Assembly: GCF_003992115.1 (NCBI RefSeq)
Contig: NZ_RQUX01000013.1
Span: 1 to 63,130 of the forward strand
DNA length: 63,130 nucleotides
Origin: Veillonella ratti
GTDB lineage: Bacteria > Bacillota > Negativicutes > Veillonellales > Veillonellaceae
Direction: 5' to 3'
In this document: piece after piece, positions 37,972-47,830 of the stretch
How the letters are laid out: each line of letters begins with the position of its first letter
Numbering within the stretch: the stretch's first letter is position 1
Translations under genes and position numbers: made by a program
Notes under the pieces: model-generated
What the model was told of the DNA's origin: nothing
Seen by the model: only the letters and a program-made list of their open reading frames with translations
The model's database searches: none

Positions 37972-39156
37972 CTAAACATGCTGCATTGCCGTCACTGCAT
38001 TAAACATAGGCAACATAACAGCAATGACTAAGATAGCTACCCCTATCCCCATAAGAGATACCATAATCGGCTCCATTAATTGTTGTAATTTTGCCATATA
38101 ACGGGAAGTCAATCGATCATAATAGGAAGCACCATGATTCAGCATGGCTACCATATCCCCAGTCTCTTCACCTATAGTAATTAACTCCCAAAGAAATTCA
38201 TTTCCCAATTTGGCCTTTTTTAAAGCGTCTCCAAATGTAGTTCCTTTAGCTAATAAATTATTTACTTGTGTTTGCAATAAAGTAGCATAGGGATTACCCC
38301 ATAATGACTTTGTTAATATCAGCATATCTGTAATTGTTAAGCCACTGTCCAATAAAATAGCCCATACCTTTGTAATTCTGGCTAAAAAAAAGCAATCAAA
38401 CCATTCATGCCCACTACCGCGTTGCCATATATATCTCAACACGACTAAACGAATATCAGCTTGTTGCCAGATACACCAACTCCCAAATATGAATAAGCCT
38501 AATAAACCTATGCATAAAGTTACATGAGTTGTGACAAAATCTCCGAAACTAAATAATATTTTTGTAATAAATGGCAAAGGTACTTGCATAGACATGAATA
38601 CTTTTTTAAAAGCCGGTAATATAAACACTACCGTCACGCCTATGAATATCATCATGAGTAACAATAAAAATGCCGGATACGCCGCTGCTCCACTTAATTG
38701 TCGTTGCCACGCCCATTGTTTCTCATAGTATTCTTTAATTTGAGAAAAACTGTGCGCTAAAGTACCCGCAGCCTCACCGGCTTGCAGTAAAGCGCAACCG
38801 ATATTAGGGAACCCTACCTCTGATAATACCTTTGAAAGTGGATTACCTCGCTGTATAGCTTCATTAATTACCACATAAGGAATATGCTTTATCGGCTTAG
38901 CGCTCAAAAATTGCATAACACGGCGTATAGAAATACCTGCTTCTAGTAATAAAGACATACGATATGAAAACTCTATAATATCTTTATACCGCCACTTAAC
39001 ACTATTTACTTCAGAAGATTTTATTAATGCAACTTCAATAATATGCCATCCTTTATATTGCAGTTTTTGAACTATTTCTTCACTTGATTCAGCCCATATG
39101 GTATCTTCTTGTATCACCCCCTTTGCGTCAAAGGCCCTATAGTTATACTGTTTCAT
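37972..39156 (-). CDS. pilC: Pilus inner-membrane platform protein PilC/GspF
   Basis: A polytopic platform protein with two GspF domains, each ending in membrane helices, of ~394 residues. It transmits motor activity to the growing pilus. The ATG at 39156 (MKQYNYRAFDAKG) is the family N-terminus and overlaps the end of pilT by 14 bases. A GTG at 39186 is an alternative, since AGGAGG lies rather far upstream of the ATG. Confidence 0.88.
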   Translation of the reverse strand: MKQYNYRAFDAKGVIQEDTIWAESSEEIVQKLQYKGWHIIEVALIKSSEVNSVKWRYKDIIEFSYRMSLLLEAGISIRRVMQFLSAKPIKHIPYVVINEAIQRGNPLSKVLSEVGFPNIGCALLQAGEAAGTLAHSFSQIKEYYEKQWAWQRQLSGAAAYPAFLLLLMMIFIGVTVVFILPAFKKVFMSMQVPLPFITKILFSFGDFVTTHVTLCIGLLGLFIFGSWCIWQQADIRLVVLRYIWQRGSGHEWFDCFFLARITKVWAILLDSGLTITDMLILTKSLWGNPYATLLQTQVNNLLAKGTTFGDALKKAKLGNEFLWELITIGEETGDMVAMLNHGASYYDRLTSRYMAKLQQLMEPIMVSLMGIGVAILVIAVMLPMFNAVTAMQHV

Positions 39157-40252
39157 AAGCCTGTTCCAAAACCTCCTTAAATTCACTACGTTCTCCCCAT
39201 TCAGCTTTAAGAGCTGCTACTGCCATTTCCATTGTCTGCATTGGCGGTTGTGTTTCTTGAATTGATACAATTTGTGGTTCTTTACGTTGACGAATCAAAT
39301 TTGCTACAGCCGGTGTATTTAATAAAATATCTCTAACTACCACAAATTGTTTATCAAATCTTAATAACCGCTGGCATAATACAGCTCTTAATACTTGAGA
39401 TAGTTGAGCTCTCACTTCTTCCTGTTGGGAAGCCGGGAAAACCGAAATCATCCGATTAATAGCCATTACTGCCCTTTGTGTGTGTAAAGTAGCAAATACT
39501 AAATGTCCCGTTTCAGCCGCATGTAATGCAGCTTCCAAGGTTTCACGGTCACGCAATTCGCCAATCATAATTACATCCGGATCTTCACGTAACGCATCGC
39601 GAACGCCCGCAGCCATTGATTCCATATCTTGTCCCAGTTGACGCTGATGAATCAAACTTTGGTTATTTTCAAATGTAAATTCAATAGGGTCTTCCAAGGT
39701 AATAATATGCTTATGACATTCATCATTAATGCATTGTAGACAGGTAGCCAAAGTATAACTTTTGCCTGAACCGGTAGGCCCCGTAACAAGGACTAAGCCC
39801 TCTTGTAAATGAACAATTCGATGCAATAACTTACCTGCTTCCCCATTCGGCATCATCAGTGACTGATTATATAAAATACGCAATGTACCACAACGTTGTT
39901 GTTTAGCTTGATATAAATGAACCCTTACTCTAATCTTTTTAAATGAAAAAGCGCTGTCTTTCGAAAATGCCGCATATAATTTACGTGCATCAGCCACTTG
40001 TTCTAATGACTCGCTTACTTTATGTTCCAAAGTCGTAACTACATTCAAATGACCATTATCCCTATTTTCATTATTTAATTTGCCGCATTCACTTGCTTTT
40101 AAAATTTCTGTAAACAAAGCATCTGATACCTTAATCCCATTACACTTAACAATATCATTACCTAAGCGAAAATAAGGCTCCTGATGCAGTTCAAGATGAA
40201 CGTCTGTTGCCCCTTCAGCAATGGCTCGCTGCAACAATTCACTTAAACTCAT
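39143..40252 (-). CDS. pilT: PilT-type retraction ATPase
   Basis: A hexameric ATPase of the PilT branch. Walker A GPTGSGKS is at 158-165, followed by the Asp box, Walker B (IMIGELRD) and HAAETGHLV. The C-terminal segment TPAVANLIR matches the PilT retraction motif. An insertion around 60-105 is not typical. A retraction motor suggests dynamic pili (twitching or DNA uptake). Confidence 0.87.
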   Translation of the reverse strand: MSLSELLQRAIAEGATDVHLELHQEPYFRLGNDIVKCNGIKVSDALFTEILKASECGKLNNENRDNGHLNVVTTLEHKVSESLEQVADARKLYAAFSKDSAFSFKKIRVRVHLYQAKQQRCGTLRILYNQSLMMPNGEAGKLLHRIVHLQEGLVLVTGPTGSGKSYTLATCLQCINDECHKHIITLEDPIEFTFENNQSLIHQRQLGQDMESMAAGVRDALREDPDVIMIGELRDRETLEAALHAAETGHLVFATLHTQRAVMAINRMISVFPASQQEEVRAQLSQVLRAVLCQRLLRFDKQFVVVRDILLNTPAVANLIRQRKEPQIVSIQETQPPMQTMEMAVAALKAEWGERSEFKEVLEQAYETV

Positions 40253-40272
40253 AGTAACTCACCTTCAATATA

Positions 40273-41298
40273 TTAAACTCCCCGAATTTCAATGCCGTTA
40301 CGCCTTACTTCATCAACTGTAGTTAGCCCCTTTCTTACAGCAAGCGTTCCTGATTCCAATAAAGTAGGTCTTACATATTGTTCACAATGTGTCCAATCTA
40401 CCGAATTATCCGGTAAAGCTAATAATTCATACAGTGCCAATCGGCCACAAAAGCCACAACTCGTTTTTCTTCGTACCAAACGCTGTGCTATAGCACCTAA
40501 TAAAGTTGCTCTAACCAAATAATCTTCAATTCCCATATCCAATAACCGTTCTCGTACACCTAATGCTGTATTAGTATGTATTGTCGCCAACACTCGGTGA
40601 CCTGTTAATGCTGCTTGAACTGCTAATTCTGCAGTTTCTCTATCACGAATTTCACCAACCATAATCGTATCAGGATCTTGTCGCAAAACAGCACGTAATG
40701 CTTTAGGAAAAGTTAATCCTGCTTTTGGATTTATTTGCACCTGTATCGCACCCGGAATATCTGCTTCTACAGGATTTTCCAGCGAAATTACATTATCCGT
40801 AACCGTATTTAATAACCTAAGTAAAGCATATAATGTACTGGTTTTACCGGAACCGGTCGGTCCTGAAATTAAAAGCAAACCATACGGCCTTTGCAATAAA
40901 TTAATTACGATTTGTCGTACTTCTTCCGTCATCCCTAATTGCTCTAAACTTTTATAACAGTTTTCGCTACCTACAATACGACATACTATTGTCTCCCCAT
41001 AAACAGAAGGCAATGACGAAACACGAAGCATAACATCTTTTTTATCTTTGCCCTGCCAACACCAACGCCCATCTTGCGGTAACCGTTTTTCACTAATGTC
41101 CATACCACTTAAAATTTTAATTCTGTTTATTAACTTATCTGCTGAATCCTGATCTATCTTTTCATGTATATCCAGTACTCCATCAATTCTAAAGCGTATT
41201 AATAAACCTTCCTTTGTGGCATCAAAATGGATATCACTGGCATTTTCCCTTACCGCTTGACTAATCAATTTGTCCAATTCTAATTCAACCTGAAACAT
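40273..41298 (-). CDS. PilB/GspE/ComGA-type assembly ATPase
   Basis: The pilus extension motor. It is short (341 residues) and begins directly at the N2/ATPase region, lacking the N1 domain of PilB/GspE, as in ComGA of competence systems. Walker A GPTGSGKT is at 146-153, and IMVGEIRD and HTNTALG follow. A single CxxC (SCGFCGR) remains of the usual four-cysteine zinc site. It leads the pilus cluster, 20 bases before pilT. Confidence 0.88.
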   Translation of the reverse strand: MFQVELELDKLISQAVRENASDIHFDATKEGLLIRFRIDGVLDIHEKIDQDSADKLINRIKILSGMDISEKRLPQDGRWCWQGKDKKDVMLRVSSLPSVYGETIVCRIVGSENCYKSLEQLGMTEEVRQIVINLLQRPYGLLLISGPTGSGKTSTLYALLRLLNTVTDNVISLENPVEADIPGAIQVQINPKAGLTFPKALRAVLRQDPDTIMVGEIRDRETAELAVQAALTGHRVLATIHTNTALGVRERLLDMGIEDYLVRATLLGAIAQRLVRRKTSCGFCGRLALYELLALPDNSVDWTHCEQYVRPTLLESGTLAVRKGLTTVDEVRRNGIEIRGV

Positions 41299-41422
41299 AA
41301 TCGCCCCCTTTATACCCGGCTACAAAAGAGAATTTCTTTATTTATTTTTTTATTCCTGCTTAATTCCACCAATGGTGCGCATTGGCACTGACAGTATGAG
41401 TCAACACAGAAAAAATCACAAA
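41299..41422. other. Upstream region of the pilus operon
   Basis: Presumed promoter region. It contains a palindrome CCAATG-GTGCG-CATTGG at 41369-41385. No clear -35/-10 pair was found. Confidence 0.35.
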
Positions 41423-41495
41423 AAAACACCCTTCAGCCGTTTTTATCGTAGCCAACCTGACATATTAGCTATCAAAAACGACTAAAGAGTGTTTT
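41423..41495 (-). terminator. Terminator of the hut operon
   Basis: A ~28-base-arm hairpin. Mismatches are G-U compatible only on the minus strand, and a T-rich tract follows on that strand, so it acts after hutI and insulates the pilus cluster. Confidence 0.85.
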
Positions 41496-41567
41496 AAACG
41501 AGGTATAAAGAAGTTTGAAGTTTTATTTGAAGTTTATATTAGAGGATTTGTTAAGGTAAAGTTGTTC

Positions 41568-42812
41568 TTATGCCTGGTGAACGACTTTGCCTTTTTTAAT
41601 AACCGTTTCTACAATGTTCACGCCCGTATGATATGGCAAGAATTTGTAGGACGGATATTGGAGAATTACCAGGTCGGCCTGTTTGCCGGCTTCAAGGGAG
41701 CCGATTGTATCCGCACGCCCTACGGCAGCTGCCCCATTTAGCGTAAGCGCCGTAATGGCTTCTTCCGCCGTCATTCCCATATAGATAACACCGAGAGCAA
41801 TCATAAGAGGTACAGAGTTGGTGAACCCGCTGCCCGGGTTGAAGTCGGTAGCGAGTGCTACGGCACAACCGGCATCAATCATTTTGCGAGCCGGTGCAAA
41901 CGGTTCTTTGAGACAAAATGCGGTGGTCGGTAACAAGGTCGCTACCGTATCGCTGTTTGCCAGCGCTTTAATACCTTCATCAGATGCATGTAATAAGTGA
42001 TCCGCCGAGGTGCACCCCAGTTCAGCACCCAATTCGGCACCGCCCAAGGTTACGATTTCATCGGCATGGATTTTTAAGTCAAAGCCCATGTCTTTGGCTT
42101 GCTGCAAGTATTTGCGGCTTTCTTCGATGGAGAAAACGCCTTTTTCACAGAAGATATCACAGAACTGAGCGAGGTCCGCTTTTTTAACGTCCGGCATAAC
42201 TTTTTTAACGAGGAATTCTAAGAATTCTTCGTTACGGCCTTTGTATTCCGGGGGAATGGAGTGCGCCCCCATGAAGGTGCGCACGATTTCTACGGGCTGG
42301 CGCTGTTCCAATTCTTTCATGACTTCCAGCTGTTTGAGCTCCGTATCGTGGTCCATACCGTAACCACTTTTACCTTCCACCGTGGTAATACCGAAAGCGA
42401 GCATTTTCTCTAAAATATCCATGCTGTGTTCAATCAACTCTTCCGCTGAGGCATTGCGAGTGGCCTTCATGGTGTTGTTGATACCGCCGCCCCGTTCCAT
42501 GATTTCCATGTACGTCATGCCTTCCATGCGCCACAAGAACTCATCGGCACGGTAACCGCCGAACACAAAGTGAGTATGCGAATCTACGAAACCGGGCAGC
42601 ACCGTTTTACCGGTGGCATCAATCTGTTTGTCAGCCGGTACGGTTTTCGCCCATTCCGCCCCATCGCCGACGGCCACAATGTGACCGTCTTCGATGAGAA
42701 CAGAGGCATTTTCATAGACTTTAACATCTTTCATGGCTGCCCCTTTAATCGCCGTATGACCTAGCGGTGTTACGACCTGGGCAGCATTTTTTATTAATAA
42801 TTGGTCTCCCAT
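41568..42812 (-). CDS. hutI: Imidazolonepropionase
   Basis: HutI opens the imidazolone ring to give N-formimino-L-glutamate, the third step of histidine breakdown. This amidohydrolase of 414 residues has the metal site DSHTH (His79, His81), the later KIHADE segment and DFNPGSG near the C-terminus. AAAGGAG precedes the ATG. It follows hutU and ends at a strong terminator. Confidence 0.96.
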   Translation of the reverse strand: MGDQLLIKNAAQVVTPLGHTAIKGAAMKDVKVYENASVLIEDGHIVAVGDGAEWAKTVPADKQIDATGKTVLPGFVDSHTHFVFGGYRADEFLWRMEGMTYMEIMERGGGINNTMKATRNASAEELIEHSMDILEKMLAFGITTVEGKSGYGMDHDTELKQLEVMKELEQRQPVEIVRTFMGAHSIPPEYKGRNEEFLEFLVKKVMPDVKKADLAQFCDIFCEKGVFSIEESRKYLQQAKDMGFDLKIHADEIVTLGGAELGAELGCTSADHLLHASDEGIKALANSDTVATLLPTTAFCLKEPFAPARKMIDAGCAVALATDFNPGSGFTNSVPLMIALGVIYMGMTAEEAITALTLNGAAAVGRADTIGSLEAGKQADLVILQYPSYKFLPYHTGVNIVETVIKKGKVVHQA

Positions 42813-42911
42813 ATTCAGCTCCTTTCGTTCTTCATATAGTCTTTCATTTGTTTGTTAATAAGCTCTATGGAACTTCTATTCGACTGCCAATCGCCTGCTG
42901 ATAGACTTCTA

Positions 42912-44960
42912 TTAGTCTTTAATCACTTTAGCTGTCGGATATACTTTAGCAACAGCGGCTTTTACTTTCGCATCGTCCGCTACGAACGGAATCGTAATGT
43001 GGCCTACGCCGGCACGAGTTTTGTTAAATTCAACAGCTGTTTCCATAGCATGTTCGTTGCGAGCCCAGGAACGACGAGCTACACCGCCGATAACGTCCCA
43101 AGATAAAGCGGAGCGGATGATTTCATCAACGCGATGACTGCCGTCAAGCACGAGGCCGAAACCGCCGTTAATGGCTTTACCGATACCGGTACCGCCGCCG
43201 TTATGAAGTGCGATTAAGCTCATACCGCGCGCTGCGTTACCTGCATAAGTCTGAATAGCCATGTCGGCCATAACATTGGAGCCGTCTTTAATGTTAGATG
43301 TTTCACGGAATGGCGAGTCTGTACCGGATACGTCATGATGGTCACGACCGAGCATAACCGGTCCGATTTCACCTAAACGAACAAGTTCATTGAAGCGAAG
43401 CGCAATGCGTACACGGCCAACTTCGTCCTGATACAGAATACGAGCTTGCGTGCCGACTACCATCTGGTTCTTTTCAGCATCGCGAATCCAGTTATAGTTG
43501 TCGCGGTCCTGATAACGACGATCCACTTCGATGCATTCCATAGCGGCTTGGTCCGTCTTATGTAAGTCTTCCGGTTTACCGCTGAGGCATACCCAACGGA
43601 ACGGACCGTAGCCGTAATCGAAGAGATGAGGACCCATGATGTCTTCTACATAGCTTGGCCAAATGAAACCGTCTTTTTCATCAACGCCGTTTTTCGAAAT
43701 TTCTTTAACGCCCGCATCATATACGGCTTTCATGAAGGAGTTGCCGTAATCAAAGAAGTAAATGCCTTTAGCTGTTAATTTTTTTAGCGCTGCAAAATGA
43801 GCTTTCAATGTTTCATTTACGAGGCCATGGAATTTAGCCGGATCTTCAGCCAACATTTGGGTACGTTCTTCGAAAGTGATGCCTTTTGGACAATAACCGC
43901 CGTCATATACATTATGACAGGAAGTCTGGTCGGAAATCAAATCAACGTGAACGTCATGTTCAGCGATGTATTCAAGTAAATCAACGATGTTGCCATGGTA
44001 CGCATAGGCTTTACCTTCTTTGGCTGCCATGGAATCCTGCGCCATTTTAATCACTTCAGGAATGGAATCGGACACGCCGGAAATCCAGCCTTGATCCAAA
44101 CGAGTTTTAATACGGGAATAGTCTACTTCCGCAATGATAGCTACGCAGTTGGCAATTTCAGCTGCCTTACCTTGAGCACCACTCATGCCGCCGAGGCCGG
44201 ACGTAACGAATAATTTACCGCTTAAGTCGCCGTCTACCGGAATACCGAGTTTCATACGACCGGCGTTCAAAATCGTATTAAATGTGCCATGTACGATACC
44301 TTGCGGTCCGATGTACATCCAGCCGCCGGCCGTCATTTGACCATAGTTGGCAACGCCCATTTCTTCGGCGATTTCCCAGTCTTTTAAGTTATCGAATAAG
44401 CCTACCATCATACCGTTCGTAATGATTACGCGCGGCGCTTCCGGTTTGGAGCGGAATAAACCTACCGGATGACCGGATGCCACTACAAGCGTCTGATCCT
44501 GTGTCAATTCTTCCAAATAACGTTTAATGAGCAAATATTGCATCCAGTCATGACATACGCTACCGGTTTCACCATAGGTAACAAGTTCATACGGATAGAG
44601 GGCTACGGCGAAGTCCAAGTTGTTATCAATCATAACTTGGAACGCTTTCCCTTCCACACATTTGCCTTTATATTCATCAATTGGTTTGCCGTATAAATTA
44701 CCTTCAGGGCGGAAGCGGTAACCGTAAATACGACCGCGTGTCGTTAATTCTTCTAAAAATTCAGGAATCAATTCATCATGATATTCTTCCGGAATGTAAC
44801 GTAACGCATTTTTAAGAGCTACTTCGGTTTGTTCCGGTGTCAAACGAAAACCGCGATCAGGTGCCCGACGAATGCCTTCCTGGAAGGTTTTCTTCGCCGG
44901 TAAGCCCTTGGAGAAGTCAAGTTTGATTGTCATTGCAGATTGAACAGTTGCGTTATTCAT
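42912..44960 (-). CDS. hutU: Urocanate hydratase
   Basis: HutU adds water to urocanate using tightly bound NAD as electrophile. The protein is of the long type (682 residues, against ~555 in many bacteria), with conserved blocks TSGLGGMSGAQ, GYCPKG and HNGGGTGIG. AAGGGGTGG lies before the ATG. It lies upstream of hutI and is probably co-transcribed. The stop codon falls in a small palindrome (42903-42918). Confidence 0.95.
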   Translation of the reverse strand: MNNATVQSAMTIKLDFSKGLPAKKTFQEGIRRAPDRGFRLTPEQTEVALKNALRYIPEEYHDELIPEFLEELTTRGRIYGYRFRPEGNLYGKPIDEYKGKCVEGKAFQVMIDNNLDFAVALYPYELVTYGETGSVCHDWMQYLLIKRYLEELTQDQTLVVASGHPVGLFRSKPEAPRVIITNGMMVGLFDNLKDWEIAEEMGVANYGQMTAGGWMYIGPQGIVHGTFNTILNAGRMKLGIPVDGDLSGKLFVTSGLGGMSGAQGKAAEIANCVAIIAEVDYSRIKTRLDQGWISGVSDSIPEVIKMAQDSMAAKEGKAYAYHGNIVDLLEYIAEHDVHVDLISDQTSCHNVYDGGYCPKGITFEERTQMLAEDPAKFHGLVNETLKAHFAALKKLTAKGIYFFDYGNSFMKAVYDAGVKEISKNGVDEKDGFIWPSYVEDIMGPHLFDYGYGPFRWVCLSGKPEDLHKTDQAAMECIEVDRRYQDRDNYNWIRDAEKNQMVVGTQARILYQDEVGRVRIALRFNELVRLGEIGPVMLGRDHHDVSGTDSPFRETSNIKDGSNVMADMAIQTYAGNAARGMSLIALHNGGGTGIGKAINGGFGLVLDGSHRVDEIIRSALSWDVIGGVARRSWARNEHAMETAVEFNKTRAGVGHITIPFVADDAKVKAAVAKVYPTAKVIKD

Positions 44961-45211
44961 AGGTCCACCCCTTTTGCAAAATTACGACCGACAAATTATT
45001 TTGTCATACATCAATTGGTACTTACAATTACACTAATGCGTATATTTACTACCTTCTTACTTGTATTTTAAATAATTCTAATCTGAAAAACGTCCAAGAA
45101 AATCCAACCCAACTTGATTTATGACTTTGATTAATTTTAGGCTTTTTTAGCTAATTATCCGTAAATCACCAAAAATTTGACAAAATAACTATGAATCAAC
45201 TTGAAAATAAT
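44961..45211. other. Upstream region of hutU
   Basis: AT-rich sequence, presumably the hutU promoter. I found no convincing -35/-10 pair or known operator. Confidence 0.3.
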
Positions 45212-45287
45212 AAAGCAGTTCCTAAATCCCGGCCGACACAAAATAAACAAAACTTATAGGTAAGCGCAAGAATTTAGAAACTGCTTT
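45212..45287 (-). terminator. Terminator of the nfnAB-like gene
   Basis: AAAGCAGTTCCTAAAT and ATTTAGAAACTGCTTT form a 16-base stem with one mismatch around a ~44-base loop. It lies shortly after the gene's stop. Confidence 0.7.
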
Positions 45288-45314
45288 TTATACAACTTTA
45301 TATATGTTTTTTAC

Positions 45315-47597
45315 TTATTTAGATAAATACTCATCAATAGCACTGGCTGCCTGTTTACCGGCCCCCATAGCCAAGATAACGGTGGCTGCCCCGGTTACGG
45401 CATCACCGCCGGCAAAAACGCCTTCTCTGGTGGTAGCACCTTTTTCATCGGCAATAATACCACCCCACGACTCCGTATCAAGCCCTTTAGTGGTAGAGCG
45501 AATCAACGGGTTCGGATTCGTTCCAAGGGACATAATGACGGTATCACAAGGAATAACGAATTCAGAGCCTTCAATTTCCTTAGGACGACGACGGCCGGAT
45601 GCATCCGGTTCGCCCAATTCCATTTTGACACATTTAACACCGGTTACCCAGCCTTTATCATCATGAAGAATTTCAACCGGATTGGTCAATAAATTGAACT
45701 CAACCCCTTCTTCCTTAGCGTGATGAACTTCTTCGGCACGAGCTGGGATTTCATCTTCACTGCGGCGATACACAATCTTAGATTCCGATCCTAAACGAAG
45801 GGCTGTACGAGCGGCGTCCATGGCTACGTTGCCGGCCCCGACTGTTACGCACACTTTGCCGATGGCAATTGGTGTGTCGTAGCTGTCATCATAAGATTTC
45901 ATAAGGTTCGCACGGGTCAAAAATTCGTTCGCCGATAATACGCCGTTCGACGATTCGCCCGGAATGTGCATAAATTTAGGCAGACCGGCGCCGGAACCGA
46001 TAAATACGGCTTTGAAATCTTCTTTATCCATCAAATGATCGATGGTTACGGTACGACCGATAATAACGTCGGTTTCAAACTTAACGCCTAAATTCTTAAT
46101 GTTTTCCACTTCTTTATTTACAATGCGATCTTTAGGCAGGCGGAATTCAGGAATACCGTATGCCAAAACGCCGCCTAATTTATGTAAAGATTCAAATACC
46201 GTTACGTCATAGCCTTTTTTGGCCAAATCACCGGCGCAGCTTAGACCGGCCGGTCCGGAACCGATAACAGCTACTTTAATGCCTTTAGGTGCTTCTTTTT
46301 CACCAAAAACAACACCGTTGGCAAGGTTTGTATCAGCTACAAAGCGTTCCAATTTGCCGATGGCCACCGCTTCATTACGAATACCCATTACACAAGCGCC
46401 TTCACATTGTTCTTCCTGCGGACAAACACGACCGCAAATAGCCGGTAAGGCACTTTGCTGCGCAATAATACGACCCGCTTCTTCAATATCGCCGGCTTTT
46501 AACGCTTGGATAAAGCCCGGAATATTAATGTGAACCGGACAGGCTTCAACACAGCGCGGTACTTTACAATTCAAGCAACGCTGTGCTTCCAGCATGGCTT
46601 CTGTCTGACTGTAACCGTAGCAAACCTCTTCAAAGTTCGTCGCCCGTTCCTTAGGATCCTGTTCGCGTACCGGAATGCGTTTAGCCTTATCTGTAAGTTC
46701 CGTCGTTTCCGCACTTTCTTCCGAACGGCACGTACAGTCAGGATTTGGCATAGCTTTATCCATTTCACGAATTAATTTACGCCCTTCTTCCGTCTTGTAC
46801 ATGGTCTGACGCTGCATAGCATTGTCAAAATCTACCAAGTAACCGTCAAATTCAGGACCGTCAACGCAAGTAAATTTCACTTCATTACCGATAGTAACAC
46901 GGCAAGCACCGCACATGCCGGTACCGTCAACCATGATGGAGTTCAAGGATACTACGATTGGGATGTTCAATTCTTTAGCCGCAATGGTAACAAATTTCAT
47001 CATAATCATCGGACCGATGGCAACGATATGGTTATATTCTTTACCTTTTTCGATTAAATCTTTCATACAAGCCACTACATTACCATGGAAGCCTGTGGAA
47101 CCATCATCGGTGGCCAGATACAAATTCCCCGCTACGGAGCGCATTTGTTCTTCATAAATAATTAAATCTTTGTTACGGGCCCCAATGATAACATCGGCGG
47201 AGCAGCCGCGAGATTTTAAATATTTAACTTGCGGGTATACCGGCGCCGTACCGACACCGCCGCACAAGAATAAAATCTTTTTCTCTTTCAATTCTTCGTC
47301 GGACATTTCCGCCAAATCGGTCGGATTCCCTAATGGTCCTACGAAGTCTGTCAAAAAGTCGCCTTCTTCCAATTTGGCAAGTTTTTGTGTGGAGTCACCC
47401 AATGTTTGGAAAACAATGCTCACAGTACCTTCTTCGCGATCATAATCGGTAATAGTGAGCGGTACACGTTCACCGTATTCGCCGTGTTTTACGATTACAA
47501 ACTGCCCCGGTAATGCCGACTCCGCTAAACGTGGGGCTAAGATATCATACTGGTACATATTAGCATGTAAAATGATTTTTCTTACGATTTTAAACAA
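45315..47597 (-). CDS. Fused NfnA-NfnB-like NAD(P)H:ferredoxin oxidoreductase
   Basis: Residues 1-290 are an FNR-like FAD/NAD domain (GGVGTAPVYP, then Cys229, Cys232, Cys244 for a 2Fe-2S cluster). Residues ~310-760 are a GltD-like flavoprotein with two 4Fe-4S cysteine sets (341/344/349/353 and 388/392/398/402), an FAD site GSGPAG and an NADPH site GAGNVAMDAA. These match the two subunits of electron-bifurcating NfnAB (or SudAB) in one chain. Databases often call it a dihydroorotate dehydrogenase B/glutamate synthase fusion, but no glutamate synthase large subunit is nearby. Start is TTG at 47597, with AAGGAG nine bases upstream. Function is inferred from the family. Confidence 0.85.
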   Translation of the reverse strand: MFKIVRKIILHANMYQYDILAPRLAESALPGQFVIVKHGEYGERVPLTITDYDREEGTVSIVFQTLGDSTQKLAKLEEGDFLTDFVGPLGNPTDLAEMSDEELKEKKILFLCGGVGTAPVYPQVKYLKSRGCSADVIIGARNKDLIIYEEQMRSVAGNLYLATDDGSTGFHGNVVACMKDLIEKGKEYNHIVAIGPMIMMKFVTIAAKELNIPIVVSLNSIMVDGTGMCGACRVTIGNEVKFTCVDGPEFDGYLVDFDNAMQRQTMYKTEEGRKLIREMDKAMPNPDCTCRSEESAETTELTDKAKRIPVREQDPKERATNFEEVCYGYSQTEAMLEAQRCLNCKVPRCVEACPVHINIPGFIQALKAGDIEEAGRIIAQQSALPAICGRVCPQEEQCEGACVMGIRNEAVAIGKLERFVADTNLANGVVFGEKEAPKGIKVAVIGSGPAGLSCAGDLAKKGYDVTVFESLHKLGGVLAYGIPEFRLPKDRIVNKEVENIKNLGVKFETDVIIGRTVTIDHLMDKEDFKAVFIGSGAGLPKFMHIPGESSNGVLSANEFLTRANLMKSYDDSYDTPIAIGKVCVTVGAGNVAMDAARTALRLGSESKIVYRRSEDEIPARAEEVHHAKEEGVEFNLLTNPVEILHDDKGWVTGVKCVKMELGEPDASGRRRPKEIEGSEFVIPCDTVIMSLGTNPNPLIRSTTKGLDTESWGGIIADEKGATTREGVFAGGDAVTGAATVILAMGAGKQAASAIDEYLSK

Positions 47598-47830
47598 GAG
47601 AACTCACTCCTTTATGGACCTAAATACCTGTGACCGGTTTTAATATGCGGCTGCGACCTCGTAGTCGAGCCTCAACTCCCTACACCGATCCTGTTACCTA
47701 ACACTATAGATTCTACCAATCTTACATGATTATTGTGCTTATCATAATACTTATTTTACACTCTAAAGAGTAATATTTAAAATTACATTTTTGCATATTT
47801 AGTCCGGAAGTTGTTAAAAATACCTAAAAA
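47598..47830 (-). promoter_or_regulatory. Leader of the nfnAB-like gene
   Basis: Within an AT-rich region, a GC-rich segment on the minus strand (about 47632-47690) can fold. The clearest hairpin is GGCT-CGAC-TACGAG-GTCG-CA-GCC (47649-47671), and CGGT/ACCG around it may close a larger stem. It matches no riboswitch I recognise. No firm promoter was assigned. Confidence 0.35.

Noticed and set aside
45315-47597. Annotation as dihydroorotate dehydrogenase subunit plus glutamate synthase
   Set aside because: No pyrD or glutamate synthase large subunit adjoins, and the domain order and clusters fit a fused NfnA-NfnB better.
47632-47690. Glutamine or THF riboswitch before the NfnAB-like gene
   Set aside because: The conserved cores of those classes are not present. 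Only generic hairpins are visible.
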